In this document: piece by piece, positions 1 to 8,075 of the stretch
Layout: each line of letters starts with the position of its first letter
Numbering within the stretch: the first letter of the stretch is position 1
Assembly: GCA_039794405.1 (NCBI GenBank)
Contig: JBDIVL010000015.1
Location: 1 to 64,000, forward strand
Length of the DNA stretch: 64,000 bases
DNA from: JBDIVL01 sp039794405
GTDB lineage: Bacteria; Planctomycetota; Brocadiia; Brocadiales; Brocadiaceae
Direction of reading: 5' to 3'
The notes under the pieces: generated by a model
Told to the model about the DNA's origin: nothing
The model's database searches: none
Seen by the model: the letters and a program-made list of their open reading frames with translations, nothing else
Made by a program: the position numbers and the translations under genes

Positions 1-124
1 AACCACAACCCATGCGCTGGCCTGTCAATCCCGATGTGGTACCCACTGACTGGAGAGCCGTATGCGGGAGATCCGCCTGTACGGTTCGGAGGGAGGGGAG
101 GCAAAAGCCTTCCCTACCCCTATC
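1..124 (+). mobile_element. Group II intron, 3' end (domains V and VI)
   Basis: The window opens inside the 3' end of a bacterial group II intron. Positions 55-87 fold as domain V: GAGCCGTA pairs with TACGGTTC, capped by a GCGG/CCGC upper stem. Positions 88-124 form domain VI: GGGAGGGGAGGC pairs with GCCTTCCCTACCC across an AAAA loop, with an A near 116 as candidate branch point. The intron should end near 124. Any reverse transcriptase/maturase gene lies upstream, outside the window. The downstream exon (125-204) has no gene; its GAAGGCTTAATGTAA stretch resembles an interspersed repeat also seen near 9400, 14530 and 62690. The identification rests on secondary structure and consensus; the intron class is not assigned. 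Confidence 0.85.
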
Positions 125-204
125 ATAGGTGTTATAAAAAAGTCTCTGAAGGCTTAATGTAACATTTTATTCTATTGAACTTTTATTGAGAGTAAGGCCT
201 TATA

Positions 205-825
205 ATGAAAAGAAAATTGTTGTTCATTCTCATCGTAAAACTGCTGTTTATCTTTCCAATAACCGGCTACGCGGACTCACCAATTACTTCTACGAATTTT
301 TACGAGACTTATCTGGATGTCAAAATGGTTGAAAGGGCTCATGTAGAAGGTGTAATGGGTGTTGAAATTGCCGAATTTCTATCATCTCCTGATAATCCTA
401 TCGATGTTAAGGCCGCAGTGATTAATGCACTTTCATGGAGGTTTGAAGGAAAGAATAATGCGGAATTTTATCTGTACTATCTGTCGTTACTCTACCATGT
501 GCCACTTATAGAATTGGATACCGATTTTCTGAGCGCAGGTGAGATATTTTGCCTTGGTTATCTTATGGCAATGGATAACTATTTTTATCCGGAGGATGCC
601 ATACCATTCCTTGAAAAAGCGCATGAGATGTTGAAAGATAGTTTTACCGTTTCGATTGTTTTAGCCCTTGCAAAGGCGCAGATGGCATTTACCTGGGATT
701 GGTGTGAGGCATGGAAGGCTGTAGAAAGTGTCTTAGAAAACAAAAATCTCAAACGGGATTTGCGTCCGGAGGCAGCTAAAATAATTGTGGATTATATGAT
801 TTTATATAAAGATTATTGTGAATAA
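205..825 (+). CDS. Secreted hypothetical protein
   Basis: A 206-residue protein that I do not recognise. It starts with a clear signal peptide: MKRK, a hydrophobic core (LLFILIVKLLFIFPI) and a likely cleavage after YA near residue 23, so the mature protein should be periplasmic. The rest looks all-helical, rich in Leu, Ala and aromatic residues, and could be a small TPR or Sel1-like repeat protein, but no repeat consensus is clear enough to name. Trp and Cys occur together near the C-terminus (TWDWCEAW). The Shine-Dalgarno sequence is weak. It stands alone between the intron end and the next gene, with a perfect 12-bp hairpin repeat starting 28 bases after its stop. Confidence 0.75.
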   Translation: MKRKLLFILIVKLLFIFPITGYADSPITSTNFYETYLDVKMVERAHVEGVMGVEIAEFLSSPDNPIDVKAAVINALSWRFEGKNNAEFYLYYLSLLYHVPLIELDTDFLSAGEIFCLGYLMAMDNYFYPEDAIPFLEKAHEMLKDSFTVSIVLALAKAQMAFTWDWCEAWKAVESVLENKNLKRDLRPEAAKIIVDYMILYKDYCE

Positions 826-852
826 TTCCGGAGCAGCAGAGCCGTAGCCAAA

Positions 853-880
853 GTAGAGACGCAATATTTTGCGTCTCTAC
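853..880. repeat. Perfect 12-bp palindromic hairpin repeat
   Basis: GTAGAGACGCAA and TTGCGTCTCTAC form a perfect 12-bp stem around a TATT loop. It lies 28 bases after the stop of the secreted protein and could act as a terminator, although no U-tract follows. The GTAGAGACG arm recurs in the hairpin just before pyrE (10562-10588), so it is probably one of the dispersed palindromic repeats of this genome. Confidence 0.75.
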
Positions 881-911
881 GACGGGAATTTAATCGTTTT
901 GCTTATCGAAA

Positions 912-940
912 ATCCGTGTTTCATCCGTATGAATCCGTGG
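912..940. repeat. Solo arm of the ATCCGTGTTTCATCCGTG repeat
   Basis: This 29-base stretch closely matches both arms of the inverted repeat at 2865-2945 (pattern ATCCGTGTT, then ATCCGTGTGAATCCGTGG with a few differences). Here only one arm is present. It ends 45 bases before the start of the 2-hydroxyacid dehydrogenase gene. Confidence 0.65.
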
Positions 941-985
941 CTTTGTAAAAATTAATTGCATATAAAATATTTAAAGGAAATAGTG

Positions 986-1993
986 ATGATGCCATTTAAT
1001 GTGTTTATTACCCGGCAAATTCCGGAAGAAGGTATTCATCTGCTCAAGAAATTTTGCCAAACGGTAGAAGTGAACCCTTATGACAGACCACTGGGTTATG
1101 ATGAGCTTTTGAAACAGGTAAAAGGCAGGGATGGAATACTTACCATGCTTTCAGACAAGATAGACGCAAACGTAATACAGGAAGCAGCTATATCACGTCC
1201 AGACCCTACGGGGACAAATTTAAAAGTCATTGCCAATTATGCTGTGGGATACGACAATATCGACGTTAATATCGCTACCGTGAAAGGTATTGTGGTAACG
1301 AATACTCCCGGTGTATTAACGGACAGCACGGCTGATATGGCTTGGGCTTTGCTTTTCTCCGTTGCCCGCAGAATTGTTGAGGGGAATGCCCTTACCCGTG
1401 CCGGCAAGTTTATCGGTTGGGCGCCTATGCTTCTCTTAGGTGGCGATATTATGGGAAAGACCTTAGGTATTATTGGTGCCGGTAGGATAGGGACGGCTAT
1501 GGCCATGCGGTCTCTGGGTTGGAATATGAGGGTTCTTTATACTACACAAAGTAAGAGAAATGCCCGCCTTGAAGAGAATCTTGGTGCCAGGAGGGTAGAT
1601 TTAGAAACATTGTTAAAGGAGTCGGACTTTATCTCTATTCATGCACCTCTTTCTGAGAAAACAAGACACATGATCGGTGCAAAAGAATTCTCGATGATGA
1701 AAAAAACAGCTTACCTTATTAATACTGGACGGGGTGCAATAATTGATGAAGCGGCTCTGGTAAATGCCCTAAAGAAAAAGCAAATTGCCGGGGCGGGTTT
1801 GGATGTTTATGAGGAAGAACCGAAATTGAAGCCGGGCCTGGCAGAACTGGATAATGTTGTACTTGCACCGCATCTTGGCAGTGCTACCGTAGAAACGCGC
1901 AGCAAGATGTCTGTCATGGCCGCTGAAGACATCATCGCAGTGTTACATAAACAAAAACCGAAAAATTGCGTAAACCCGGAAGTACTCGTATAA
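986..1993 (+). CDS. D-2-hydroxyacid dehydrogenase (glyoxylate/hydroxypyruvate reductase-like)
   Basis: This is an NAD(P)-dependent D-isomer-specific 2-hydroxyacid dehydrogenase of 335 residues, the usual family length. The Rossmann nucleotide loop GAGRIG is at about residues 164-169. The catalytic triad is visible as Arg in INTGRG (about 249), Glu in DVYEEEP (about 276) and His in APHLGS (about 296). The closest match in style is glyoxylate/hydroxypyruvate (glycerate) reductase; the exact substrate cannot be read from sequence. I start at ATG 986 because AAAGGA lies 7 bases upstream. The frame stays open to a TTG at 956, but that start has no ribosome site. It appears to be a single-gene unit. 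Confidence 0.88.
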   Translation: MMPFNVFITRQIPEEGIHLLKKFCQTVEVNPYDRPLGYDELLKQVKGRDGILTMLSDKIDANVIQEAAISRPDPTGTNLKVIANYAVGYDNIDVNIATVKGIVVTNTPGVLTDSTADMAWALLFSVARRIVEGNALTRAGKFIGWAPMLLLGGDIMGKTLGIIGAGRIGTAMAMRSLGWNMRVLYTTQSKRNARLEENLGARRVDLETLLKESDFISIHAPLSEKTRHMIGAKEFSMMKKTAYLINTGRGAIIDEAALVNALKKKQIAGAGLDVYEEEPKLKPGLAELDNVVLAPHLGSATVETRSKMSVMAAEDIIAVLHKQKPKNCVNPEVLV

Positions 1994-2045
1994 CGAACGT
2001 GATGTATGAATAGTTCCTGTGTATTTACAAAGATTTTTTCACAAG

Positions 2046-2061
2046 TGTGACATACGTCACA
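2046..2061. promoter_or_regulatory. TGTGA-N6-TCACA palindrome (Crp/Fnr-like site)
   Basis: TGTGACATACGTCACA is a near-perfect dyad with TGTGA/TCACA half-sites, as bound by Crp/Fnr-family regulators. The preceding bases (TCACAAG) create a second, overlapping inverted pair. It lies about 230 bases before the broken DUF1566 gene. Related sites occur at 6068, 19390, 29970 and 62307. Binding is an inference. Confidence 0.4.
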
Positions 2062-2168
2062 TACATGGAAGAAAAAAATTTGGTATGATTATGCGAATCA
2101 GGTTCAGAAAGGAGGTGTTTGTTATTGTGTAGCGTTTATTGAATAGCGCAGTATGAAAATTTCCTTTT

Positions 2169-2205
2169 TGCTGATAGCTGAAAGCCGAAGGCTGGCAGCT
2201 TATAC
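2169..2205. repeat. AGCTGATAGCTGA-type dyad repeat
   Basis: CTGATAGCTGAAAGCC followed by GGCTGGCAGCTTA is an imperfect inverted repeat of a family also present near 11585, 41480, 43728 and 60925. Confidence 0.5.
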
Positions 2206-2277
2206 AGCAACGAATCATTCATAAATTTTGTGAGACAGGTAAAAAAGGACAATTATTCAGGACGAGGAGGGAAAAAG

Positions 2278-2783
2278 GTGAAGAGGGCATCATTGATATG
2301 TTTACTGATATTTTTTATCGTTGCGATGGGTTTTAATAAACTTGTTACTGCCGGACAATCGTAAGCTACCCGTTAAAAGTGGTAATTGCTTTGTGAGCGT
2401 TCCAGAGTTAAACAACGAGGCCGTGCTGGATCGGGAGACGGGGCTTATTTGGGAGAAGTCACCAAGTACGGACAATATGGATTGGAATAACGCTGTTTAT
2501 TATGCATATAATAAAAAAGTCGGTGGACGTAAGGGGTGGAAGCTTCCTACCGTAGAGGAACTGTTAAGCCTTGTTGATACATCAAATTCTCCAACACTTT
2601 CCAGTGGACATCCCTTTGAGAGTGTGCAAAGGGCCCTCTATTGGTTAGCTACTACCGATACCGAAGATGTCGGCGAAGCATGGCACGTGGACTTCGACTA
2701 TAGTGGCGAGGCCATATCACGGCAATAAGAATGGTTCTCTCTATGTATGGTGCGTGCGAGGAGGACAGGGCCATGATAGTTAG
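2278..2783 (+). pseudogene. DUF1566 (Lcl C-terminal) secreted protein, two frameshifts
   Basis: The pieces of one gene lie in three frames. A good ribosome site (GAGGAGGG) precedes GTG 2278, which opens a signal peptide (VKRASLICLLIFFIVAMGF) that hits TAA at 2362. The body continues in another frame from about 2360 with the DUF1566 hallmarks (LDRETGLIWEKS, GWKLPTVEELLSLVD) and stops at 2728. The expected DUF1566 ending (LYVWCVRGGQ) appears in a third frame and ends at TAG 2781. Restoring both shifts would give a secreted protein of about 165 residues. DUF1566 domains are common on exported or adhesive proteins. Either the gene is decayed, or the assembly has two indels here. Confidence 0.75.
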
Positions 2784-2864
2784 TGATTTGGTGATTTAAT
2801 CAATTTAGCTATTTGGGAAGTGCAGTGGGCCCGTAAGTGCTCAATTGTTTTTGCTATTTTTCAG

Positions 2865-2945
2865 CCACGGACTTACACGGATGAAACACGGATTTTCCAT
2901 AAGCAGATTGTTTTTTATCTGTGTTCTATCCGTGTGAATCTGTGG
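2865..2945. repeat. 81-bp inverted-repeat element (CCACGGA...TCTGTGG)
   Basis: Two 29-base arms, 2865-2893 and 2917-2945, are imperfect inverted repeats (CCACGGACTTACACGGATG against the complement of ATCCGTGTGAATCTGTGG) separated by 23 bases. The unit is a MITE-like or REP-like hairpin in the 424-base gap between the DUF1566 pseudogene and the acetyltransferase. A third arm is at 912-940. I see no credible gene in the rest of 2784-3207. Confidence 0.75.
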
Positions 2946-3207
2946 TCTCTTGTGCATATGGTTTGTAGAGCGGAGAGCTTCTTCGCCTCCATGATTTCCA
3001 AGTCGTTAAAGGTATATACAGCAATGGAAGCAAATAGAATACTTTATCAAAGGGAGCCTTCCGGCAGCATGAGAGTTACGATATGTGATGCGTAATGGAA
3101 AAAAGTTGGAACGGATTATTGGTTATGTTTTACAGATGTTAAATTTGAACTATTCTTGATATAAGTATACAGAAGACTCAAAATTCCAGAAACAGAATGG
3201 ACAGATA

Positions 3208-3690
3208 ATGAAGATTCGAACGGCAAAAGAGACAGATTTTGAAGATATATGGGAAATCTTTCATAAAGTAGTAAAAAAGGGTGATACCTTTGCTTTCCAT
3301 CCCAAAACAAGTAAAGAAGATTGTAAGGCCTTATGGATGCCTCCTTCTGTCCATACATATGTTGCAGAATTACAGGAGCAGGTCGTCGGAACGTACATTC
3401 TGAGGAAAAACCAGCCTGGTTTGGGTTCCCATGTTGCAAATGCAGCTTATATGGTGCATCCGGAGGTACGCGGGAAGGGTATCGGCAGGGCAATAGGAAA
3501 TCATTCTGTAAAACAGGCGAAAAGACTCGGCTTTTCTGCGATACAATTTAACTTTGTGGTCAGTACAAATACTGTTGCAATACAATTATGGTTAAAACTC
3601 GGATTTAAAATTGTTGGTACTGTGCCAAAGGCATTTCATCACCAAAAGCTTGGACTTGTAGATGTCTACGTTATGCATAGATTTGTGTAA
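3208..3690 (+). CDS. GNAT family N-acetyltransferase
   Basis: A 160-residue GCN5-related N-acetyltransferase. The acetyl-CoA pyrophosphate-binding motif R/Q-x-x-G-x-G/A is visible as RGKGIG at residues 88-93, after the usual strand (YMVHPE), and is followed by the helix and the beta-strand with conserved Asn (NFVVSTNTVAIQLWLKLGF) typical of motif B. Length and layout fit the family. The substrate is unknown; related proteins are often annotated as amino-acid or small-molecule acetyltransferases. It converges with the lipoprotein gene on the other strand, with only 20 bases between the stops. Confidence 0.88.
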   Translation: MKIRTAKETDFEDIWEIFHKVVKKGDTFAFHPKTSKEDCKALWMPPSVHTYVAELQEQVVGTYILRKNQPGLGSHVANAAYMVHPEVRGKGIGRAIGNHSVKQAKRLGFSAIQFNFVVSTNTVAIQLWLKLGFKIVGTVPKAFHHQKLGLVDVYVMHRFV

Positions 3691-3694
3691 AAGT

Positions 3695-3727
3695 GCCTCA
3701 ATATGAGGCATCATCTTCCCTTTTTTC
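3695..3727 (+). terminator. Putative intrinsic terminator after the GNAT gene
   Basis: GCCTCA and TGAGGC form a short 6-bp stem with an ATA loop at 3695-3709, followed by a T-rich run (TCATCTTCCCTTTTTT). The convergent lipoprotein stop codon overlaps the T-rich part. The stem is short, so strength is uncertain. Confidence 0.45.
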
Positions 3728-4421
3728 TTCCCGTACCTTTCATCCCTCCTGTACCTTTCTTTTTATCTCCTCTCGGTGTCTTCCGGTCTGTGCGTGGTTT
3801 CTTCTTATCCTTATCTGGTTCCTTCCGATCTATGTCATCGAATTTCCTTGGTATTCGTCTCCGGTGCAGAAGACTACTTCGCCGCCAGTAATACCAGTCA
3901 AAAGCGTAGTAACTACTATAGGGATAATCATAAGGATAATACCGGTAAGGGTAGTATGTTTTTTCAACTGGCCAAAGGTATATTTCTGTAGCTTGTATGA
4001 ACGGATAAGTATATTCTGTTTTTCCCAACGGTTGTATCCTTTTCCCCAGAATTTTTCCGGCAACGGTAACAGAGCGTCCTTTTGCGTAGGTGCTCGGATC
4101 TAAAAAGCGCTCGACAATCGCCAAATACCTTCCTTCAGATTCTTCAATATCTGCTGGTTTTCCCCGGAAATTGGCTGGCGTCTGTAACACCTCCAGGATT
4201 GTTCCTTCTTTGGTGTTTTTGATTTCAGTAATGACTCCGCTGAGAATGAGCATCTGGCCTGTGTATTCTTCAGGGTTTTCCAGCACTTCCTCAAACGTAA
4301 TATCAGGATTGGTTTGTTTCCTGACTTGCCGGGAAATAACATGTGCGCAGCTTACCATTGATATGAGTAATACCATGAATATGAATTGAGAAAAAATAAG
4401 ATGTTTGTTTCTTTTTACCAT
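3711..4421 (-). CDS. Slp-family outer-membrane lipoprotein with basic tail
   Basis: A 236-residue lipoprotein. The signal sequence ends in a lipobox (MVSC, Cys25), so it should be lipid-anchored. Residues about 35-150 (ITFEEVLENPEEYTGQMLIL, then VERFLDPSTYAKGRSVTVAG and IQATEIYLWP) match the pattern of the Slp family of starvation-inducible outer-membrane lipoproteins. The C-terminus is unusual: a Tyr-rich stretch (YYPYRYYPYDYPYSSYYAF) and then a strongly basic tail rich in Lys, Arg, Asp and Gly (about residues 190-236). Such a tail might bind cell wall or nucleic acid, but that is a guess. It lies 100 bases downstream of the baeRF-type gene on the same strand, separated by a long hairpin. 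Confidence 0.8.
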   Translation of the reverse strand: MVKRNKHLIFSQFIFMVLLISMVSCAHVISRQVRKQTNPDITFEEVLENPEEYTGQMLILSGVITEIKNTKEGTILEVLQTPANFRGKPADIEESEGRYLAIVERFLDPSTYAKGRSVTVAGKILGKRIQPLGKTEYTYPFIQATEIYLWPVEKTYYPYRYYPYDYPYSSYYAFDWYYWRRSSLLHRRRIPRKFDDIDRKEPDKDKKKPRTDRKTPRGDKKKGTGGMKGTGRKKGR

Positions 4422-4455
4422 AGAGAAATACTGATCAGTGAATTGTGGATAGTAG

Positions 4456-4500
4456 ATAGTGAATAGTAGTTTGTTACTTCTTTTAACTACTATTCACTAT
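4456..4500. repeat. Perfect 16-bp hairpin (ATAGTGAATAGTAGTT)
   Basis: ATAGTGAATAGTAGTT (4456-4471) and its exact complement (4485-4500) flank a 13-base loop. It sits between the stop of the baeRF-type gene and the start of the Slp lipoprotein and may end transcription of the former. The wording GTGGATAGTGAATAGTAG recurs near 49935-49995, so it is also a dispersed repeat. Confidence 0.7.
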
Positions 4501-4520
4501 GAGAGTCAGGCATCAAGAGT

Positions 4521-5672
4521 TCAGGAGCGAAACACAGCGGCTAGCGATGATCCGTTGGGTATTTTTTCCGGATCGACCATAAAAACCGTACCTCCGTTCA
4601 GGAGTGTATAAGTAGCGGAGAAATCTAACATGTCCTCATCACCGGGTTCTGCTCTCTGATGAGAATGGACAATTTCAGTTGCCGGATCAAAAGTGCCCCA
4701 CTGCTGATGTCCGGCTGCGGTGAATAGGAAATTGACCTGTCCATGGTAAGCGGCAGGGATGATTTCTTCCATATTGTTGGATGCTTGCCCTGTACCAATA
4801 GATTGCCTGTATTGAGCAATTGCATCTTCCTGTGTTTTCTGGAAGAATGGCTGTACCGCAGCTTTCGCTCGCTTATATAACCCTTCCTCGCGTAATTGCT
4901 CAACGTCCCCGGCAATCTCCTTGTCTACAAGATAGGGATAAGAATTTGCCTCTCTATAAATTGAAAAGAGAGAATCATCTCCAGCCAGTACCAAAGGTAT
5001 TCGTTCATTCCCGATTAACTCATGCAGGCCTTTGTCAACTTTATAAAAACATTGCAGGATATTTTTTTTGGATTTGCCCATGGTTTTTTTACGATTATGA
5101 AGTACGGCTATCCGTTCGCCTCTGTTTCTTGATGTGCGGTGTTGGGACTGGTTTTCAGAACCGTTGTCCATAATGGCCTCGTGTATATTTTTAGGAATGT
5201 TTCTTCCTTCCAGATTGATTTCAGTTACACTGTGACCTGTGCCCTGAAATAGTCTAATCTCATTTTGATTGAGGGCAAGTATGCAGAACTGTCCATCGCT
5301 ATAGAGGAGGGGAAGGATTGGTTTGATATTGAAACGGTCAGTTACAGCTACTAGCTCCTCGAAATGCAGTGGAAGTCGATAGTAATGGAATACTCCCGGA
5401 GAGAGAAAGATCGCTAATCCATCGCTTTGATATTGCCAGAAAAGGATATCATCTACAAGTTCCTGAGCATGTACCAGCAGTTTTTTTGTCTCTGGTGTAC
5501 GGAGACCGCTCATGAGCAGGTGTTCCTCAGCCTCGCGGATCAGATTATTTAACCGGATTCTTTCTTGTTTGGTTTCAATGCCCATGTGGCGCGTAGGCAT
5601 AAAGATCGAGACACACAATCCTTTCTGTTTTTCCGTCAATACCTTTAGATCATCTCTGGTCAATAAATTCAT
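4521..5672 (-). CDS. Bacterial archaeo-eukaryotic release factor family protein (baeRF3-like)
   Basis: A protein of 383 residues matching the baeRF proteins, bacterial relatives of the eRF1/Pelota fold often linked to ribosome hibernation or rescue. Visible hallmarks are the N-terminal LLTRDDLKVLTE start with SIFMPTR, the FLSPGVFHYYRLP segment, and the L7Ae/eRF1-like stretch with IPLVLAGDDSLFSIYREA. A conserved late segment (FSATYTLLNGGTVFMVDPEKIP) also fits. I chose ATG 5672 because AGGAGG lies 10 bases upstream; an upstream ATG at 5738 would add 22 poorly supported residues. It is probably transcribed alone or ahead of the Slp gene. The family is clear; the function is inferred from family context. 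Confidence 0.75.
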   Translation of the reverse strand: MNLLTRDDLKVLTEKQKGLCVSIFMPTRHMGIETKQERIRLNNLIREAEEHLLMSGLRTPETKKLLVHAQELVDDILFWQYQSDGLAIFLSPGVFHYYRLPLHFEELVAVTDRFNIKPILPLLYSDGQFCILALNQNEIRLFQGTGHSVTEINLEGRNIPKNIHEAIMDNGSENQSQHRTSRNRGERIAVLHNRKKTMGKSKKNILQCFYKVDKGLHELIGNERIPLVLAGDDSLFSIYREANSYPYLVDKEIAGDVEQLREEGLYKRAKAAVQPFFQKTQEDAIAQYRQSIGTGQASNNMEEIIPAAYHGQVNFLFTAAGHQQWGTFDPATEIVHSHQRAEPGDEDMLDFSATYTLLNGGTVFMVDPEKIPNGSSLAAVFRS

Positions 5673-6156
5673 GACTTTTTTGCCTCCTCTTAAAATAGTT
5701 ACTGAAAACTCCCATATTTCATGAAACAATATAAGCAAGTAGGGTGCCTAAAAAGGCCTATGGTGCAATGAATTTTTATAAATGTTTCTTTTTCAGTAAC
5801 TGTTCAACCTGCCCGGAATAGGTCTGAAATATAACTCCCTTTATTAAGGGGATTTCGTCAATGCCTCTTAACAAAGGAGAATTTAGGGGGTTTGACATAC
5901 GCACTACGTAAATTGTTATTTTCCATGAATACATAACAATGAGTATTCATTACTTTCCGGGATGGTAAGGTTATGTGTCATATAAAAAGATAGAGACAGC
6001 CTTTTATAATATTCTCGCCATCAAAATTCTTTTTGTGTACAATGTGTGACGCATTTCCTTTTTAAGAATGTCGCATGTGACATCCCTGTGCCATAATAAT
6101 GCGTCTGAAAAAATTTAAATTTTGGTTCTAAAAATGTTAGAGAGGCCAATATAAAA
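5673..6156. other. Divergent intergenic region with palindrome
   Basis: A 484-base gap between divergently transcribed genes (baeRF-like to the left, metalloprotease to the right). It should hold both promoters. The only structured element I see is the near-palindrome ATGTCGCATGTGACAT at 6068-6083, preceded by GTGTGACGCATTTCC at about 6041, both resembling the Crp/Fnr-like sites elsewhere in the window. I see no gene. Confidence 0.5.
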
Positions 6157-7704
6157 ATGCACAATTCTGAAAATAAAATCATTCGGGTAAAAGTTCTTTT
6201 GTATCTTTTCGTTTTTCTGGCTTTTATCCCGAATGCCCATGCTGGTCGTGAAGAGATCACTTCCCTATTTATCCCTGTTGCTTCTGGAAATGCTGAAAAT
6301 GATAATACATCAGTTAACAAGGAAATGCCCGACAGTCAGCAAGATGTTATCGTTAATGTTGTTCCTTTGAAAACTGAGGATGAAGAATATTATAAAGTGC
6401 GTCTTAATTTTCTGGAACACAGTATAATAGCAAAACGTGCTAGACTTCTTCCTGGACCTCAGGGTAGCTTTACTTGGATTGGCAAGCCAGAAAATTTAGA
6501 GGGAGTAGTCGTTGTTTCAACCTGTAATAACACCCTTTTTGGCCGTATAGAATTGAATGACGAGGTTTACAAGATAGAACCTGTTCGTGGCACGAATACC
6601 CACCGAATTTTCAAGCTTGATCCCGGTGAAGCTTCACCCGTCGATGCTGGAGGACTAATTCCTCCTTCAGATAAGTTCCCTGATAAAACATCTGTTGTCC
6701 CGCCTGTACCCAAAGGTATAGACGATGGCAAGACCTTTGACATACTGGTCCTTTATACCGGTGGCTTTGCAGAAGCATATCCGGGTGATGAACTAAATGC
6801 ACAAATCAATTACCTTGTAGGTGTGGCAAATGCATGTTATAGCAATAGCAATGTCAATCTTACCGCACGAATTGTCAAACTTCATGAAGTTGACTATAAG
6901 GACGGTGGAGCGATAAGAGATGCCCTCAATGATTTAACATACGGAGAAGGGGTTTTTTCGGATGTGGTTGATTTCCGTAATCAATTAGGAGCAGATCTGG
7001 TTACGCTCTTGAGAGTTTTCAAAGATAGTAATGATGTCTGCGGTCAGGCATGGCAGATGTCTTTATTGAGCAATTCCTTTGAAAGATGGGCTTTTTCTGT
7101 GGTTCAGGTAGGCAAGGTTACTTATGGCAATGGTTATTCATACTGTACAGACCAAACTCTTGCTCATGAGATGGGACACAACATGGGTTGTGCACATGCA
7201 GATGATTACGGCGGTGTATTTGAATATTCTCAGGGATATGTGTTTAGCCCTTATATGTCAGTCATGGCAAGTAGTGGCGGGACAAGGGTCAGCCATTTTT
7301 CAAATCCAAACGTATCTTATGCCGGACTTGTTACCGGAGCGGATGATGCAAATAATGCCCTATCCATAAATAAAGTCAAATTGACCATCTCGCAATTTCG
7401 AGATTCGAAATGTTTGGGATCCATAACCGTGTCTCCCGGTAAGCTAACACTCGATCGTGAAGAAGGGGGCGAGGTAACGGCTACTGTGATGAGCGAGTAT
7501 GATTACCCGGCAGAGGGTGAGTTGGTAAAGGTGAAGGTTAATGCAGCCGGAAAAAAGCTCATATCAGTTTTACCGGAGAGTGATATTACAAACTCCGATG
7601 GCCGGGTCTCTTTTACTATAACAGCAATGAAAAAGGCTGGAAGGGCACGGATCACTTTTAAGGCAGGGTGTTTGAAGGAATCAATAATTGTGAAGATCAG
7701 GTAA
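6157..7704 (+). CDS. Secreted metzincin zinc metalloprotease with C-terminal Ig-like domain
   Basis: A 515-residue exported protease. It has a signal peptide (hydrophobic VLLYLFVFLAFIPNAHA, cleavage near residue 29), a pro-region with beta-rich sequence, a reprolysin-like (M12-type) catalytic domain and a C-terminal domain of about 95 residues. The zinc motif is intact: HEMGHNMGCAH at 337-347, with His337, Glu338, His341 and His347, followed by Asp-Asp. The Met-turn is in YMSVMA (Met370). The C-terminal domain (ITVSPGKLTLDREEGG, DGRVSFTITA, ARITFKAG) looks like a bacterial Ig-like (Big) fold. Substrates are unknown; peptidyl-Asp metalloproteases are the nearest style. Confidence 0.88.
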   Translation: MHNSENKIIRVKVLLYLFVFLAFIPNAHAGREEITSLFIPVASGNAENDNTSVNKEMPDSQQDVIVNVVPLKTEDEEYYKVRLNFLEHSIIAKRARLLPGPQGSFTWIGKPENLEGVVVVSTCNNTLFGRIELNDEVYKIEPVRGTNTHRIFKLDPGEASPVDAGGLIPPSDKFPDKTSVVPPVPKGIDDGKTFDILVLYTGGFAEAYPGDELNAQINYLVGVANACYSNSNVNLTARIVKLHEVDYKDGGAIRDALNDLTYGEGVFSDVVDFRNQLGADLVTLLRVFKDSNDVCGQAWQMSLLSNSFERWAFSVVQVGKVTYGNGYSYCTDQTLAHEMGHNMGCAHADDYGGVFEYSQGYVFSPYMSVMASSGGTRVSHFSNPNVSYAGLVTGADDANNALSINKVKLTISQFRDSKCLGSITVSPGKLTLDREEGGEVTATVMSEYDYPAEGELVKVKVNAAGKKLISVLPESDITNSDGRVSFTITAMKKAGRARITFKAGCLKESIIVKIR

Positions 7705-8075
7705 AGTGTGCAGGATACACGGGGATTTTCATTTCATTTAAGCGGCTTTCAGGGTGGTACGGGGTTATCCCAAAAGGTACAAATCAATTTTTTACAACAT
7801 GTAGGGACATATTGCAATGCGCTCCTACAAATATTCATTTGAAATTGAGTTATCACGCAGGTAGTATACCAAGGAAAATTTTTACGGCAAAAATATATTT
7901 TTGGAAAACACGATTCAATATAGAATTGCTGCATAAAATATGATAAATTAAGTGGTATTTATGAATCTTACAGAGTAAAAGTAGAGGTGTTCACCTTGCA
8001 TCGTTTTTGTTCTTATGCTGATTTTCATTCAGGTTTCCATGACAAAGAGTAAGAAGAAAGAGGAGGTAGATTTCG
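7705..8075. other. Intergenic region upstream of icd
   Basis: A 371-base gap with no credible gene. TGTAGGGACATATTGC and GCGCTCCTACA (about 7799-7828) form an imperfect hairpin of the GTAGGG/CCTAC repeat type. The last 20 bases hold a strong ribosome site (AGAGGAGGT) for icd. Confidence 0.5.

Noticed and set aside
2820..3095. Plus-strand frame of 91 codons
   Set aside because: It is made mostly of the inverted-repeat element at 2865-2945 and no start signal is seen.
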